From Sabulibacter ruber (lineage in GTDB: Bacteria; Bacteroidota; Bacteroidia; Cytophagales; Hymenobacteraceae): a stretch of 64,000 nucleotides of DNA. The position numbers and the translations under genes were made by a program. Where the stretch lies: NCBI RefSeq assembly GCF_017355955.1, contig NZ_JAFFID010000001.1:744001-808000 (forward strand), written 5' to 3'. Positions 54,339-63,769 of this stretch are shown in pieces (the stretch's first letter is position 1; every line of letters begins with the position of its first letter). Below the pieces are notes generated by a model. The model had not been told where the DNA came from and did no database searches. It worked only from the letters and a program-made list of their open reading frames with translations.

Positions 54339-54710
54339 ATAATCTTCTATTAATCATTTGGTGATCTGATATAACATTTATTGGTAATATATATATAATC
54401 ATAAATATTTGATTTTGAAGATAAAAGTTATTGTGGTAAAAACAAATTCCGTCTGGTAATTGCCAATTTTACAATAGGCTTACTTTGTTTTAGTAATTCA
54501 GTAATCCTGCTTCCAACCGCCTCTAACCCACCTCTTTTATCGGCTAAAATCCGGCATAAAATACCTTTGGCAGACGCATTGAAATTCAAAACCACCTATT
54601 AATTTTGGCCGCCTTTTCAAAAGGGGTTTTCAGGTAATGATTCGGGATCCAGAACATTACAGAAACAATTCTAGTTAAAGGAAAGGCTTTGGGAATTTTA
54701 AAAAACAAAG
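54339..54710. other. Upstream region of kup (372 nt)
   Basis: An AT-rich first part (TA repeats near 54390-54402), then a perfect -7 box at 54562-54569. I looked for a c-di-AMP (ydaO-type) riboswitch, known upstream of kup in Gram-positives, and found none. No ORF. Confidence 0.5.
54562..54569 (+). promoter_or_regulatory. -7 box of kup
   Basis: TACCTTTG, a perfect TAnnTTTG, with a TTTT run about 20 nt upstream in place of TTTG. It implies a leader of about 135 nt before the kup ATG. Confidence 0.4.
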
Positions 54711-56657
54711 ATGAACAACTCTAGCCACGCTCACCGTGTATCGGGAGCAGGTTTGCTAATCGCCCTTGGGATAATCTACGGCGATATTGGTACTTCTCCC
54801 CTTTATGTGATGAAGGCCATTATTGGTTCAACTCCCATCAATGCCACCCTGGTTTATGGTGGTATTTCCTGCGTCATCTGGACGCTCACTCTGCAGACTA
54901 CGGTCAAGTATGTTTTGCTTACCCTGCGGGCCGATAACAAAGGGGAAGGAGGTATTTTCTCTCTCTACACTTTGGTCCGCCGCAAGGCTAAGTGGCTCAC
55001 GGTTCCGGCCATTATTGGGGGTAGTGCGCTGCTAGCCGATGGGATCATTACCCCGCCTATCTCAGTATCCTCGGCGGTAGAAGGTTTGGAAGTGCTGTAC
55101 CCGCACATCCCCACGGTACCTATCGTCATCGGGATTCTGGTGGTCCTGTTTCTGATGCAAAGTTTCGGGACCCAGATAGTGGGGAAAGCCTTTGGGCCAT
55201 TGATGTTCATCTGGTTCACCATGCTGGCCGTTTTAGGCCTCATTTCGGCTATTCAGCACCCCGAAATCTTCAAGGCCTTCAATCCAGTGTTTGCCTATGA
55301 CCTGCTGGTGAATTACCCGGGCGGGTTCTGGCTACTGGGCGCGGTGTTCCTGTGTACCACCGGGGCCGAGGCCTTGTACTCAGACCTGGGGCACTGCGGA
55401 CGCGGCAACATCCGGATCAGTTGGGCTTTCGTGAAAACCTGTCTTTTGCTGAACTACCTGGGCCAGGGTGCCTGGCTGATGCAGTACGAAGGCCAACTCC
55501 TTACCTCGCTATCTAACAAGAATCCTTTCTATGGCCTCATGCCGGGGTGGTTCCTGATTTTCGGGGTAGCCATTGCCACCATTGCTGCGGTCATTGCCAG
55601 CCAGGCGCTCATCACGGGTTCCTTTACGTTGATTGGGGAAGCCATCCGGTTGAACATGTGGCCGAAGGTGCGCCTGATCTATCCTACCAACGTAAAGGGG
55701 CAGATCTACGTGCCCAGCATCAACCGCCTGCTGTTACTAGGCTGCGTGGGCATAGTGCTGTACTTCCAAAGATCAGAGCACATGGAGGCAGCGTACGGTT
55801 TGGCCATTACCGTGACCATGCTGATGACCACTACCCTGCTCACGTACTACCTGCTGGCAAAAAAGGTAGCCAAGATCTGGGTGTGGCTCTTCTTGCTGGT
55901 GTACCTGGGCATTGAAGGCTCCTTCCTGGTCGCGAACCTGATCAAGTTCCCGCACGGCGGGTGGGTAACGCTGGTCATTGGTTTCATGTTGATTTCGGTG
56001 ATGTATATCTGGCTCAAAGCTTACTACATCAAACGCCGCTTAACAGAATATGTGCCATTGCCGGAATACGTTCCATCCCTGAGAGAGCTTAGCGAAGACG
56101 ATTCCATTCCTAAGTATGCCACGCACCTGGTGTTCATGACCAGCGCCGAGCGACCAACGGAAATTGAATCAAAGATCATCTATTCTATCTTCCAGAAAAG
56201 GCCAAAACGTGCCGATATTTACTGGTTTGTGCACGTGAATACCCTGGACGAGCCGTATACCATGGAATACAAGGTGAAGGTACTCGCCAGCCAGGATGTG
56301 GTACGCATAGACTTCAACCTGGGCTTTAGGGTGGAGCAACGCATTAACCTGTTCTTCCGGAAAGTGGTAGAGGATTTGGTGCAGAACAAGGAAGTGGACA
56401 TTACCAGCCGATACAGTTCTTTGAACAAACAGAACCTCATTGGTGACTTCCGGTTTGTGGTGCTGGAGAAATTCCTGAGTTATGAGAATGAGCTGCCGTT
56501 CTGGGAAAACACCATTATGCAGTCTTATTTCTACATCAAAGAATTTACTACCTCAGAAGGCAAGTGGTTTGGGCTGGACACCAGCTCGGTGAAAGTGGAG
56601 AAAGTGCCGCTGATCATTAAACCAGCCCGCGAAGTGGAACTGAAACGGGTTAAATAA
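54711..56657 (+). CDS. kup: Potassium transporter Kup
   Basis: A 648-aa K+/H+ symporter of the KUP family. The signature YGDIGTSPLYVMKAIIG (about 23-39) is exact, and about 12 hydrophobic spans follow to residue 445. GGIFSLYTLVRRKAKW and LADGIITPPISVSSAVEG are further family blocks. The C-terminal cytosolic domain (about 450-648) has VFMTSAERPTEIESKI and IDFNLGFRVEQRINLFF. The length is standard. It is a single gene with a very strong shared terminator. Confidence 0.96.
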   Translation: MNNSSHAHRVSGAGLLIALGIIYGDIGTSPLYVMKAIIGSTPINATLVYGGISCVIWTLTLQTTVKYVLLTLRADNKGEGGIFSLYTLVRRKAKWLTVPAIIGGSALLADGIITPPISVSSAVEGLEVLYPHIPTVPIVIGILVVLFLMQSFGTQIVGKAFGPLMFIWFTMLAVLGLISAIQHPEIFKAFNPVFAYDLLVNYPGGFWLLGAVFLCTTGAEALYSDLGHCGRGNIRISWAFVKTCLLLNYLGQGAWLMQYEGQLLTSLSNKNPFYGLMPGWFLIFGVAIATIAAVIASQALITGSFTLIGEAIRLNMWPKVRLIYPTNVKGQIYVPSINRLLLLGCVGIVLYFQRSEHMEAAYGLAITVTMLMTTTLLTYYLLAKKVAKIWVWLFLLVYLGIEGSFLVANLIKFPHGGWVTLVIGFMLISVMYIWLKAYYIKRRLTEYVPLPEYVPSLRELSEDDSIPKYATHLVFMTSAERPTEIESKIIYSIFQKRPKRADIYWFVHVNTLDEPYTMEYKVKVLASQDVVRIDFNLGFRVEQRINLFFRKVVEDLVQNKEVDITSRYSSLNKQNLIGDFRFVVLEKFLSYENELPFWENTIMQSYFYIKEFTTSEGKWFGLDTSSVKVEKVPLIIKPAREVELKRVK

Positions 56658-56673
56658 GAAATTACAAAAAGAG

Positions 56674-56720
56674 CATAAAAACAGGAAGGCCACCTTGTAG
56701 GTGGCCTTCCTGTTTTTATG
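56674..56720. terminator. Bidirectional terminator between kup and the M61 peptidase gene
   Basis: A 22-bp perfect inverted repeat (56674-56695 with 56699-56720), 3-nt loop, with AAAAA and TTTTT in the arms. Serves both convergent genes. Confidence 0.9.
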
Positions 56721-56767
56721 ATAGTTCTATGTTTTCAGGCTGTTTTCAGAAATTAGGGCTATTAACG

Positions 56768-58570
56768 CTATTTGGGGCTTGTCCATTTCTGGTACGCTTT
56801 GCGCTGAACTTCTGAGAGAGAAGAAACCAAGTCAGCACGGTATTTCACCGTAGGGTCTTTGAGCAGCGTGACCGGTAAGATCATCAGCTGGCCGCTCCGG
56901 CTAACCACTACTTCCAAGACATCGCCTACTTCATACGCGGGTACAGACTTATTGATGTCGTCTGTGACACGGTATCCGTTCATGCCAATAATCTCGTCAT
57001 TCACATTCAGGCCGGCTTTCCAGGCGCTGCCGTTACGGGTTACAATGGTCACCAAAGGTTTACCGCTGCTGGTGGAAATGGCCGCCCCTAACAAAGGCTG
57101 ATTGGTATTCAGGTTTAAATCCGTCAGGTTGATGCCTACGGTGCTCAGGAAAGCATTGTATTCCGGCGTCTCTTTCCCGAACACGTACCGGCGGAAGAAA
57201 TCATCCAGGGAACGGCCGGTGAACTTCTCTATTCCTTTCTGAAACTCCTCATCAGTGAAGCCCCGCTTTTTCTTTTTGTAGTACTCATCATAGAGGGCTT
57301 TCATGGCATCGTCCAGGCTTTTGGTGCCGTTAGTGGCTTTCAGGATCTCCATGTCCAGCAGCATGCCTAAAAGAGCGCCTTTGCTGTAGTAAGACAGGTG
57401 CGTGTTGTAGGAGTTCTCATCTGGGCGGTATTGCTTTATCCAGGCGTTAAAGCTGGACTCGGCCGCCGATACTACTTTGTTGCCGGGAGTATTCTCCACG
57501 CTGGTGATGCTGCTGCCAATTTTCTCCAGGTGCTCGCGCTCAGAGGTGAAACCCGCCCGGCGCATGATCACATCGGCGTAATAAGAAGTGAAGCCTTCAG
57601 AAACCCACAGCATGTTGGTGTACACTTCCTGGTTGTAGTCAAAAGGACCTAAGGCTATGGGCCGGAGGCGCTTCACATTCCAGAGGTGGAAGTATTCATG
57701 GGCTACCAGGGTAAGAAAACCATTATAGCCGCTTCTGGTCCCGTAAGCGGTACGGGTGGCATGCAAGGTGGTAGAGTTCAGGTGCTCCAGGCCTCCCCCG
57801 CCCGCTGGCAGGTTGTGCACAATGAAGAGGTAGTAATTCACCGGCAACTCCCCAAATACTTTGGCTGCTTCCTCGGTTACTTTCTTCATGTCTGCGGTCA
57901 ACTGGGAAGGGTCATAATTGGCATCACCGTACATGGCTACCTCGTGCTTTACGCCATTGCTTTCAAACGATAATACCTGGTGGTTGCCTATTTCAATGGG
58001 AGAATCAGCCAAGACATCGTAATTGGGGGCTCTGTAGGTAAACTGCTGGCCAGGAACGGGAGCCAAGCCGGTAGAAACCTTGCTCCATCCCTTGAAAGGC
58101 ACTACGGTCAAGGTAGAGGGCAGGTCTTTGTGCCCTTCTGGGTACATGAACACGCTGGTGCCGTTCAGGTAACCATGACTTGCATCAAGAAAGCTGGTTC
58201 TAACGGTTAACTCAAACGCATACACCTTGTATTTCACCGTCACGTCTTTGCCGCCGCTGGCAACGCGCCAGGTATTCTTATCTAACTTGGAGGTACTCAC
58301 AGGCTTGTCTCCCACAAAGGCTTGAAACGCCTCCACATTCTTGGGGAACTCTCTGATTAAGTAAGAACCCGGAGTCCAGACAGGCATGGTCAGGTCCAGG
58401 TTCTTTCCTCTGAAGTCTTCCAGCCGCATTTCCACCTCAAAATAGTGTGTGTGAGGCTCTGGCATGGAGAGACGGTAAGAAATAGTGGGCGCCGCCGAGG
58501 CGGAGGACGAGAATATCACTGACAGCAGCAGCAACACTCCCGATGCCCAATAATGGATTATTTTTTGCAT
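56768..58570 (-). CDS. M61 family metallopeptidase with PDZ domain
   Basis: A 600-aa exported aminopeptidase of the glycyl-aminopeptidase (M61) family. The signal peptide ends near SSSASA. The N-terminal beta domain (about 28-170) precedes the zinc site, HEYFHLWNVKRLRP (HExxH, about 291), with the downstream glutamate in WVSEGFTSYYAD. The helical domain follows, and a PDZ domain is near the C-terminus (ISTSSGKPLVTIV, GLNVNDEIIGMNGYRV, about 500-560). The layout and length are typical. It likely trims peptides in the periplasm or at the surface. Confidence 0.93.
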   Translation of the reverse strand: MQKIIHYWASGVLLLLSVIFSSSASAAPTISYRLSMPEPHTHYFEVEMRLEDFRGKNLDLTMPVWTPGSYLIREFPKNVEAFQAFVGDKPVSTSKLDKNTWRVASGGKDVTVKYKVYAFELTVRTSFLDASHGYLNGTSVFMYPEGHKDLPSTLTVVPFKGWSKVSTGLAPVPGQQFTYRAPNYDVLADSPIEIGNHQVLSFESNGVKHEVAMYGDANYDPSQLTADMKKVTEEAAKVFGELPVNYYLFIVHNLPAGGGGLEHLNSTTLHATRTAYGTRSGYNGFLTLVAHEYFHLWNVKRLRPIALGPFDYNQEVYTNMLWVSEGFTSYYADVIMRRAGFTSEREHLEKIGSSITSVENTPGNKVVSAAESSFNAWIKQYRPDENSYNTHLSYYSKGALLGMLLDMEILKATNGTKSLDDAMKALYDEYYKKKKRGFTDEEFQKGIEKFTGRSLDDFFRRYVFGKETPEYNAFLSTVGINLTDLNLNTNQPLLGAAISTSSGKPLVTIVTRNGSAWKAGLNVNDEIIGMNGYRVTDDINKSVPAYEVGDVLEVVVSRSGQLMILPVTLLKDPTVKYRADLVSSLSEVQRKAYQKWTSPK

Positions 58571-58674
58571 GAGTTAGTTGGGGTGAATTTTAATAAAAAC
58601 GAATTATACGGCTAAATACCTGTTAATCCAAGGATTTACCCTCTGCGGGAAACCGCAATACCTGCCCTGAACGT

Positions 58675-59298
58675 ATGCAGACCAAAGTCCCGTCTATGAA
58701 GAAAATTTGGATCATTTTTGGATTACTTCTTTCCCTCATAATTCTGTACAAAGCCATTTTCGGGTCAGGCAGCCTGTTTGATTCGGCGGTGACAAGAACC
58801 AGTTCAGATGGCAGGGACAAGGTTTTCCATGATGACACCACTGCCAGGAAAGATTCCACCTCTGCGCAGGAGGCTGCTTCTTTAGGAGTTCTGGAAGGTA
58901 ACTACGCCACCAAAGCCGACAGTATTGTGGCTTTTGCGCTTCAACGCTACGGCATAGACTATGAATATGGCGGCGTCACGGAAGAAGGCTTTGATTGCTC
59001 CGGATTCATCACCTACGTCTACAACCATTTCGGGGAAAAACTGCCGCACGGTTCCTCTGAGCAAGCCAAATTAGGCGAAAGCGTGTCCATGCAGGAAGCC
59101 CGGAAAGGGGATCTGATCATCTTCACCGGCACTAATCCAGAAGACCGCACTCCCGGCCACGTGGGCATTGTGATTACCAACGCACCCAAACCCATCCAGT
59201 TTGTGCATTCCTCATCAGAAGGCGGCGTGAAGGTTAGCAAAGTGGAAGGTACTCTTTACCAGAAGCGGTTTCTAGACATCCGCCGGGTTCTACCTTAA
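58675..59298 (+). CDS. C40 family peptidase (NlpC/P60), membrane-anchored
   Basis: A 207-aa murein endopeptidase-like protein. One N-terminal hydrophobic helix (IWIIFGLLLSLIILYKAIFG, about 10-29) is an anchor or uncleaved signal. The NlpC/P60 domain covers about 80-207, with the nucleophile Cys in GFDCSGFITYVYN (about 113), His in GHVGIVITN (about 161), and a third polar residue in VHSSSEGG. The start may be the ATG at 58696 (MKKIWII). It is expected to cut peptidoglycan stem peptides. It is transcribed divergently from the M61 gene. Confidence 0.92.
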   Translation: MQTKVPSMKKIWIIFGLLLSLIILYKAIFGSGSLFDSAVTRTSSDGRDKVFHDDTTARKDSTSAQEAASLGVLEGNYATKADSIVAFALQRYGIDYEYGGVTEEGFDCSGFITYVYNHFGEKLPHGSSEQAKLGESVSMQEARKGDLIIFTGTNPEDRTPGHVGIVITNAPKPIQFVHSSSEGGVKVSKVEGTLYQKRFLDIRRVLP

Positions 59299-59543
59299 AG
59301 GACCCCACTTATTGTTTACCGCCTATTTTTATGAAAACAGCTTAGAAACCCATTCTGGGCAAAAATGTACAACAAGGCATACATTGATTGTACAACCCAA
59401 CTCTTTGTAACAGAAAACCTTAGCAGTTAACAAGACTTTTCCTAGAAAGAGCCTGAAACGAAAAGTAGCTGATACTCAATAAGTACAAAACCTAGTCTGT
59501 ACATCTAGGTAGTAATACCTTTGTGCCTCAGAAAAGTACGGAC
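59299..59543. other. Spacer between the NlpC/P60 gene and the candidate RNA
   Basis: 245 nt without a gene. It contains repeated TGTACAAC words (59365 and 59389 areas) and a perfect plus-strand -7 box TACCTTTG (59516-59523). The box could drive a plus-strand RNA, but it directly precedes an A7 run that instead forms the end of the minus-strand RNA terminator. Confidence 0.45.
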
Positions 59544-59837
59544 AAAAAAATACCCGGCCATTGCAGTAGCCGGGTACGGAATCCTTTGAAACGGTATCAA
59601 GCAACACAGGAAGGAACTGCCTCCCTCTAGTGCCTGTCTACCTCATGTCGGATTCGCCAGTAGACCAAAGTCTGTCTAGCAAGCTTCAACACGGTTTACG
59701 GTTGACACATGAGCTAGGCTTGATACATTCTTACTGGGATTAGACACTTTTACCTCCTTTCTTTTAGTCCGACATAAACCCGACCGCTTTTCCAAGTACC
59801 TTATGGTTCAGCAGAGGGGCCCGGAGCACTCGCTTCC
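59544..59837 (-). ncRNA. Candidate structured RNA of unknown family (about 294 nt)
   Basis: It lies between two convergent protein genes in a 592-nt gene-free gap. On the minus strand it ends in a strong terminator: hairpin TACCCGGC/GCCGGGTA (59551-59558 with 59569-59576), then T7 (59550-59544). Upstream is a promoter-like TTTG-N18-TAACTTTA (59873-59844). Inside, long-range complementarities occur: 59594-59602 with 59718-59726 (9 bp), 59645-59652 with 59768-59775 (8 bp), and 59636-59641 with 59660-59665. I compared it by eye with RNase P RNA, tmRNA and SRP RNA and found none of their conserved blocks. 6S RNA remains possible. The strand is inferred from the terminator. Confidence 0.45.
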
Positions 59838-59890
59838 GTTTTATAAAGTTAAAAGACGGAAGGATAGTTCAAAAGGTTTGATGAAAAAAT

Positions 59891-60268
59891 TTATGTTTTT
59901 TCTTTTTCACTAGATTTCTCTGAGTTGAAGAATACCCATAACCACACCAAGGCCAGCAGAAACTCCGCGGCGGCATCTAAGAGGTAGATATCCAGGATCA
60001 CATCTCGGGTTGCATATCGCACATCTACGGCTCCTAGCCCTAGGGCGCAGAAAAAAGCTAGCAGCTCGGGGCTTCTTTCCCTATGTACCTGAAAGGCAGC
60101 CGCTAACAAAGTGGCACCTACGGCTAACACCAGGATGCCCACCGTAACCACCAGCCAAACTTCATTCTTAGGACCAGTTACGGCCAGAAAACTTGGCATG
60201 TGCAGCAAAGGCCAGATACCCGTCAAAGCATAGAAAATGCCTTGCCCTATCAAAAGAGTTTTGCGCAT
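59891..60268 (-). CDS. Small four-helix membrane protein
   Basis: A 125-aa inner-membrane protein. The start is taken as the ATG at 60268 (MRKTLLIGQGIFY) rather than 60292. Four hydrophobic helices are visible: LIGQGIFYALTGIWPLL, VWLVVTVGILVLAVGATLLAAA, ELLAFFCALGLGAVDV, and LDIYLLDAAAEFLLALVWLWV. The segment FLAVTGPKNEVWLVVTVG is typical of a widespread uncharacterised small membrane family. The C-terminus is polar (EKSSEKEK). No function is known. Confidence 0.78.
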   Translation of the reverse strand: MRKTLLIGQGIFYALTGIWPLLHMPSFLAVTGPKNEVWLVVTVGILVLAVGATLLAAAFQVHRERSPELLAFFCALGLGAVDVRYATRDVILDIYLLDAAAEFLLALVWLWVFFNSEKSSEKEKT

Positions 60269-60395
60269 GAAGAAGCTTTTTCTCAGGTTCAAAATAGTTG
60301 ATTCCTTCTACGAGAAACTTTCAGCAGCTGTATTATTTCGGAACATTATTTGCTTATATTTAAAAACAAAACCAAACTATCAAACAACCACACGT

Positions 60396-60824
60396 ATGAG
60401 AAAGATCTTTTTGTTAGCTCTTTTCCTTTGCTTAACCACCCTTGGTTGGGCTCAGAAAAAATCTCCCATTGGTATCTGGACCAATGAAGAGAAAGAAGCC
60501 CGCTTTGAAATTTACCAGTGCGGCGACAAGCTCTGCGGAAAGATCATTTGGTTGAAAGAACCCAACAGAGACGGCAAGCCCAAACTTGACCAGTTCAACC
60601 CAGATCCCAAGCAGCAAAAACGACCTATTATTGGCTTGGTTTTCCTTAAAAACTTCTCTCCAGACGGGGAAGGCAAATGGGATGACGGAACTATCTATGA
60701 TCCTAAATCTGGTAAAACCTATTCTTCTTACATGAAGCTGATGGGCAATGATAAAATGGAAGTGAAAGGGTATATAGGTATTTCTTTGATTGGGCGCTCC
60801 CAGGTCTGGACCAGGGTTCAATAA
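60396..60824 (+). CDS. DUF2147 family exported protein
   Basis: A 142-aa secreted or periplasmic protein. The start at 60396 is chosen because MRKIFLLALFLCLTTLGWAQ makes a proper signal peptide; the longer ORF head (from 60237) is not coding. The DUF2147 core follows: PIGIWTNEEKEARFEIYQCGDKLCGKI (a Cys pair in CGDKLCG), then WDDGTIYDPKSGKTYSSYM, KMEVKGYIG and a final RSQVWTRV. The family is a lipocalin-like beta barrel of unknown role. It has its own strong terminator. Confidence 0.9.
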   Translation: MRKIFLLALFLCLTTLGWAQKKSPIGIWTNEEKEARFEIYQCGDKLCGKIIWLKEPNRDGKPKLDQFNPDPKQQKRPIIGLVFLKNFSPDGEGKWDDGTIYDPKSGKTYSSYMKLMGNDKMEVKGYIGISLIGRSQVWTRVQ

Positions 60825-60841
60825 AAGAAACGTTATAACAT

Positions 60842-60883
60842 AAAAGAAAGCGGGAGCAATTATCATTGCTCCCGCTTTCTTTT
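60842..60883. terminator. Bidirectional terminator after the DUF2147 gene
   Basis: A 19-bp perfect stem (60842-60860 with 60865-60883) with loop TATC, and A4/T4 at its ends. Confidence 0.9.
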
Positions 60884-60995
60884 GATAGGGCATCTTCTCT
60901 TTAAAGCTTCAGGAAAAAGCCAGATCTGAGTAGCGCACCCGTATCAATTCTTACATCTACCTTAAGAGAAATAGGAATCTATCTCCTGTAAACCT

Positions 60996-61472
60996 TTAAC
61001 AAAGGTCAACGATCTTGATTTTCTTGTCTCTGAAGATGAAGGTTTCGCCCTTGGTTTTACCGGCCATGGCTTGAAACACCGGAGACGCCGCGGAAATAGC
61101 GTAGTACTTTTCGCCATCCAGGCTGATCTCGCCTAGGCTTACTGAAATGAAATAGTTCTGGGCATCGGTTTTTACAATAGAACCCAAAGAAATATCTTCA
61201 TTCACTTTATTGCGCACAATTCGCTTCAGGATTCCCAGCTTACCAATAGCCTCGTCTAGCTGCTTAGCAAACATGTCCCGTTGGATCTGGCAAGCTTCTC
61301 TGAAAGACTCAAACTTATCCTCAATAGCTCCCTGGCTTTCGTTGGCACTGGTTTGAGCCTCTTCCATGGCTTGCCGGGCATTGTCAACAAAATCTGTTTG
61401 CTGACGCAGGCATTCATCTAATAACCTATGTTTTATATCCAGGTCAAGAGTGGTTTCTGTAGTCATAGACAT
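60996..61472 (-). CDS. GreA/GreB-type transcription factor-like protein
   Basis: A 158-aa cytoplasmic protein. The N-terminal half is a helical hairpin or coiled coil (about 12-90: HRLLDECLRQQTDFVDNARQ and a second helix RDMFAKQLDEAIGKLGILKRI). The C-terminal half is a FKBP-like beta domain with the GreA/GreB pattern: EDISLGSIVKTDAQNYFISV, YAISAASPVFQAMAGKTKGE and IKIVDLC. It could bind RNA polymerase in the secondary channel, like GreA or Rnk. The acidic tip residues of true GreA (D, E at the hairpin end) cannot be confirmed. Confidence 0.75.
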   Translation of the reverse strand: MSMTTETTLDLDIKHRLLDECLRQQTDFVDNARQAMEEAQTSANESQGAIEDKFESFREACQIQRDMFAKQLDEAIGKLGILKRIVRNKVNEDISLGSIVKTDAQNYFISVSLGEISLDGEKYYAISAASPVFQAMAGKTKGETFIFRDKKIKIVDLC

Positions 61473-61689
61473 AGTTTTATCAGTAGGTAAATAGTTTAAC
61501 TTCGGTTTTCAGGTAAGTGCATGAAAGCGCTCAGGATTGATTTGCTCTCTCCTGTTAGATAGCTGTTTTAAGGCTGTTTTTAGGAAATCAATGCAAGACG
61601 TGAAGGATTACTAAATAACTTGCAAAGCTTTAAACTGATAAACTAAGATTTTGTTTAGAAATAAACATAAAAAAAACGAGATTTCTATT

Positions 61690-63669
61690 TTAGAGCTTCA
61701 GAATACGGGTTTGCGTTACCTCCCCTGCCGTCAAGAACCTAATCAGGTAAGCCCCGGGCCGGAGGTCTTCCACCGAAAAGGATGTTCCTGATAAATAGAA
61801 TGTTCTGATGTGCCTGCCCACCATGTCATAAATAGAAACCTGTTCCGGCATCCCTTTGCCCCCCTTCAGATTCACCCTACCCGGAGTTGGATTTGGGTAA
61901 GCTACTAACTCTGTCTGACCAGAATAAATGATGGAAGGGTCCTGGCGTACATTGGTTACCTCCAGCAGCCATTGGTTAGGGTCTACCTCAATACTGGTTA
62001 CGGTACCACTCACTTTGAACTGATACTCTTCTGTAGGTTGGTCATGGAGTACAACCACCACAGTATCTTTCTCGGTGGTCCTGATCTTGTACTCCACCTC
62101 CGTGGTAAAGAAGGGAGTAGCTGTGCTGGAAGTAGACTGATTTGTTTTGATGTAGATGTGGTTTCCTTCCTGCGCCCATGCCACGTCAAAGTAAGGGTAT
62201 CCCTCGCCATACACCCACTGGTCAAAGAAATACTGGAAGGACTTGCCGCTCACCCGCTCCACTACCTGCTGGAAGTTTCGGGTATTGGCCACCTGGTACC
62301 TGTATTCCTGCCGGTACTCGCGTAGAATCTGGAAAAAAAGCGCATCATTCTGCAACGCATGCCGAAGCATGTGCAGTACCATGGCTCCCTTGCGGTAAGA
62401 AAGCGCTGAACTGAAAATACGGGCAACATTGGTGCTGTCTTTCACAAACACAGATCCCTGCGGTTGTCCCAGGGCACTTTGGTTCGCCCGATTGATCCAA
62501 GCTATCTGCTCGCCGGGCAGCAGTCTCTCCAAAGCCAGGTATTCACTGTAAGAAGCAAAACCCTCGTTCAGCCAGATATGGCTCCAGTCGGCGCAGGTTA
62601 CTTCATCACCCCACCACTGGTGAGCCAGTTCATGCGCCGTAAGCGTAAACTCAAAGGAAGATTGGGTGGTCATGGTTTGGTGCTCCATGCCCCCGCCAAT
62701 GGGTGCCATGCTGTGCCCGTATTTCTCCTTATGGAACGGATAAAGGCCGAACAATTCTGAAAAGAGTTGCAGGAAATGTCCAGTGCGGTCTATATCAGTT
62801 TTAACAGCGTTCAATGAGCCCGGGTAGATATAGTTCTGCACCAAAACCTGCGCAGGCGCACCTGGAATCTGGACCTGGAACGAATACTCGTCATAGTGGG
62901 CCACGGCCACTGAGATCAAGTAGTAAGCTATCGGGTAATTTGATTTCCACTCATACCGGTGCTTTTGGTTGGGCAAGGGAGTAACGCGCTGCAACACCCC
63001 GTTAGAACCTACTTTGTTGGCCACATTGGTGGTTACCCAAACATCTACAGAATCGGCTTTGTCGCTCAGCAACTGCTTACAGGGAAACCACTCTGAGGCG
63101 GCAAATGGCTCACTTAAACTCCAGGTAACCCCTCCCCATGGGTTGGAAGCCGCGTTGAATCCGTTACCGATGGCTGCCCCTGCCCCTGATGGGGCCCTGC
63201 CCGCATAGAAGACCTGCACCCGGAACTTGCCTTGCCTGGCCTTAGCCGCAGGAAAGGTTGCTACTGCCTCGCTGCCAGAACGTCTTACCGCGCTTGACAC
63301 CCCATCTACCAACACTTGCTGAATGGTGAAATTAGGGTGCAACTCAAAGGCGAACTCAGAAAGAGAATTCCCCTCCACAGAGCCAAACAAAGTAACGTTC
63401 CCGCTTATGTCCAGGGAGTTCTGTTCAACATTCAGGTCCAGCTTATACCAGTGCAGATCATACTGCCTCATCATCTCCCGGTGCTCCTCAGAGGTGATCC
63501 CGTCGGCTAACAGCAAAGGGGTAGTGGTAAGCCTGGCAGCGGCACATGGGTGCTCATCTTTGTGTTGGGCCCAGGTCTGGCTCCAACCGCTTAAAACCAG
63601 GAAAATGATACAGGCAATGAATACCCTTGCGAAGGATGGTGAATAAGGTTCAGGCAAGTGGAAGCGCAT
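61690..63669 (-). CDS. M1 family metallopeptidase with T9SS sorting tail
   Basis: A secreted zinc aminopeptidase of about 659 aa. The start is taken at 63669 (MRFHLPEPY), because the longer reading begins inside the terminator of the next gene upstream. The signal ends near SQTWAQ. The N-terminal beta domain precedes the gluzincin site HELAHQWWGDEV (HExxH), with the second Glu in LNEGFASYSEYLALE. The substrate motif is a GGGMEH-type PIGGGMEHQ. The C-terminus is a T9SS type A sorting domain (AYPNPTPGRVNLKGG, then VSIYDMVGRHIRTFY and GAYLIRF). It is therefore exported across the outer membrane. Confidence 0.93.
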   Translation of the reverse strand: MRFHLPEPYSPSFARVFIACIIFLVLSGWSQTWAQHKDEHPCAAARLTTTPLLLADGITSEEHREMMRQYDLHWYKLDLNVEQNSLDISGNVTLFGSVEGNSLSEFAFELHPNFTIQQVLVDGVSSAVRRSGSEAVATFPAAKARQGKFRVQVFYAGRAPSGAGAAIGNGFNAASNPWGGVTWSLSEPFAASEWFPCKQLLSDKADSVDVWVTTNVANKVGSNGVLQRVTPLPNQKHRYEWKSNYPIAYYLISVAVAHYDEYSFQVQIPGAPAQVLVQNYIYPGSLNAVKTDIDRTGHFLQLFSELFGLYPFHKEKYGHSMAPIGGGMEHQTMTTQSSFEFTLTAHELAHQWWGDEVTCADWSHIWLNEGFASYSEYLALERLLPGEQIAWINRANQSALGQPQGSVFVKDSTNVARIFSSALSYRKGAMVLHMLRHALQNDALFFQILREYRQEYRYQVANTRNFQQVVERVSGKSFQYFFDQWVYGEGYPYFDVAWAQEGNHIYIKTNQSTSSTATPFFTTEVEYKIRTTEKDTVVVVLHDQPTEEYQFKVSGTVTSIEVDPNQWLLEVTNVRQDPSIIYSGQTELVAYPNPTPGRVNLKGGKGMPEQVSIYDMVGRHIRTFYLSGTSFSVEDLRPGAYLIRFLTAGEVTQTRILKL

Positions 63670-63714
63670 ACCGGCTATACGGGAAGACCCGGGAAAAATG
63701 TAGTAGTAAAACGC

Positions 63715-63750
63715 GGAAAAGGCCCGGAAAGTATTTTCCGGGCCTTTTCC
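63715..63750 (-). terminator. Terminator of the truncated T9SS cargo gene
   Basis: A 16-bp perfect stem (63715-63730 with 63735-63750) with loop GTAT, 20 nt after the stop codon of the gene at 63770, just before the M1 peptidase start. Confidence 0.85.
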
Positions 63751-63769
63751 CAAAACTACACAGAAAACG

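Noticed and set aside
54339..54710. Possible c-di-AMP or K+ riboswitch upstream of kup
   Set aside because: None of the conserved motif blocks seen; only an AT-rich leader and a -7 box.
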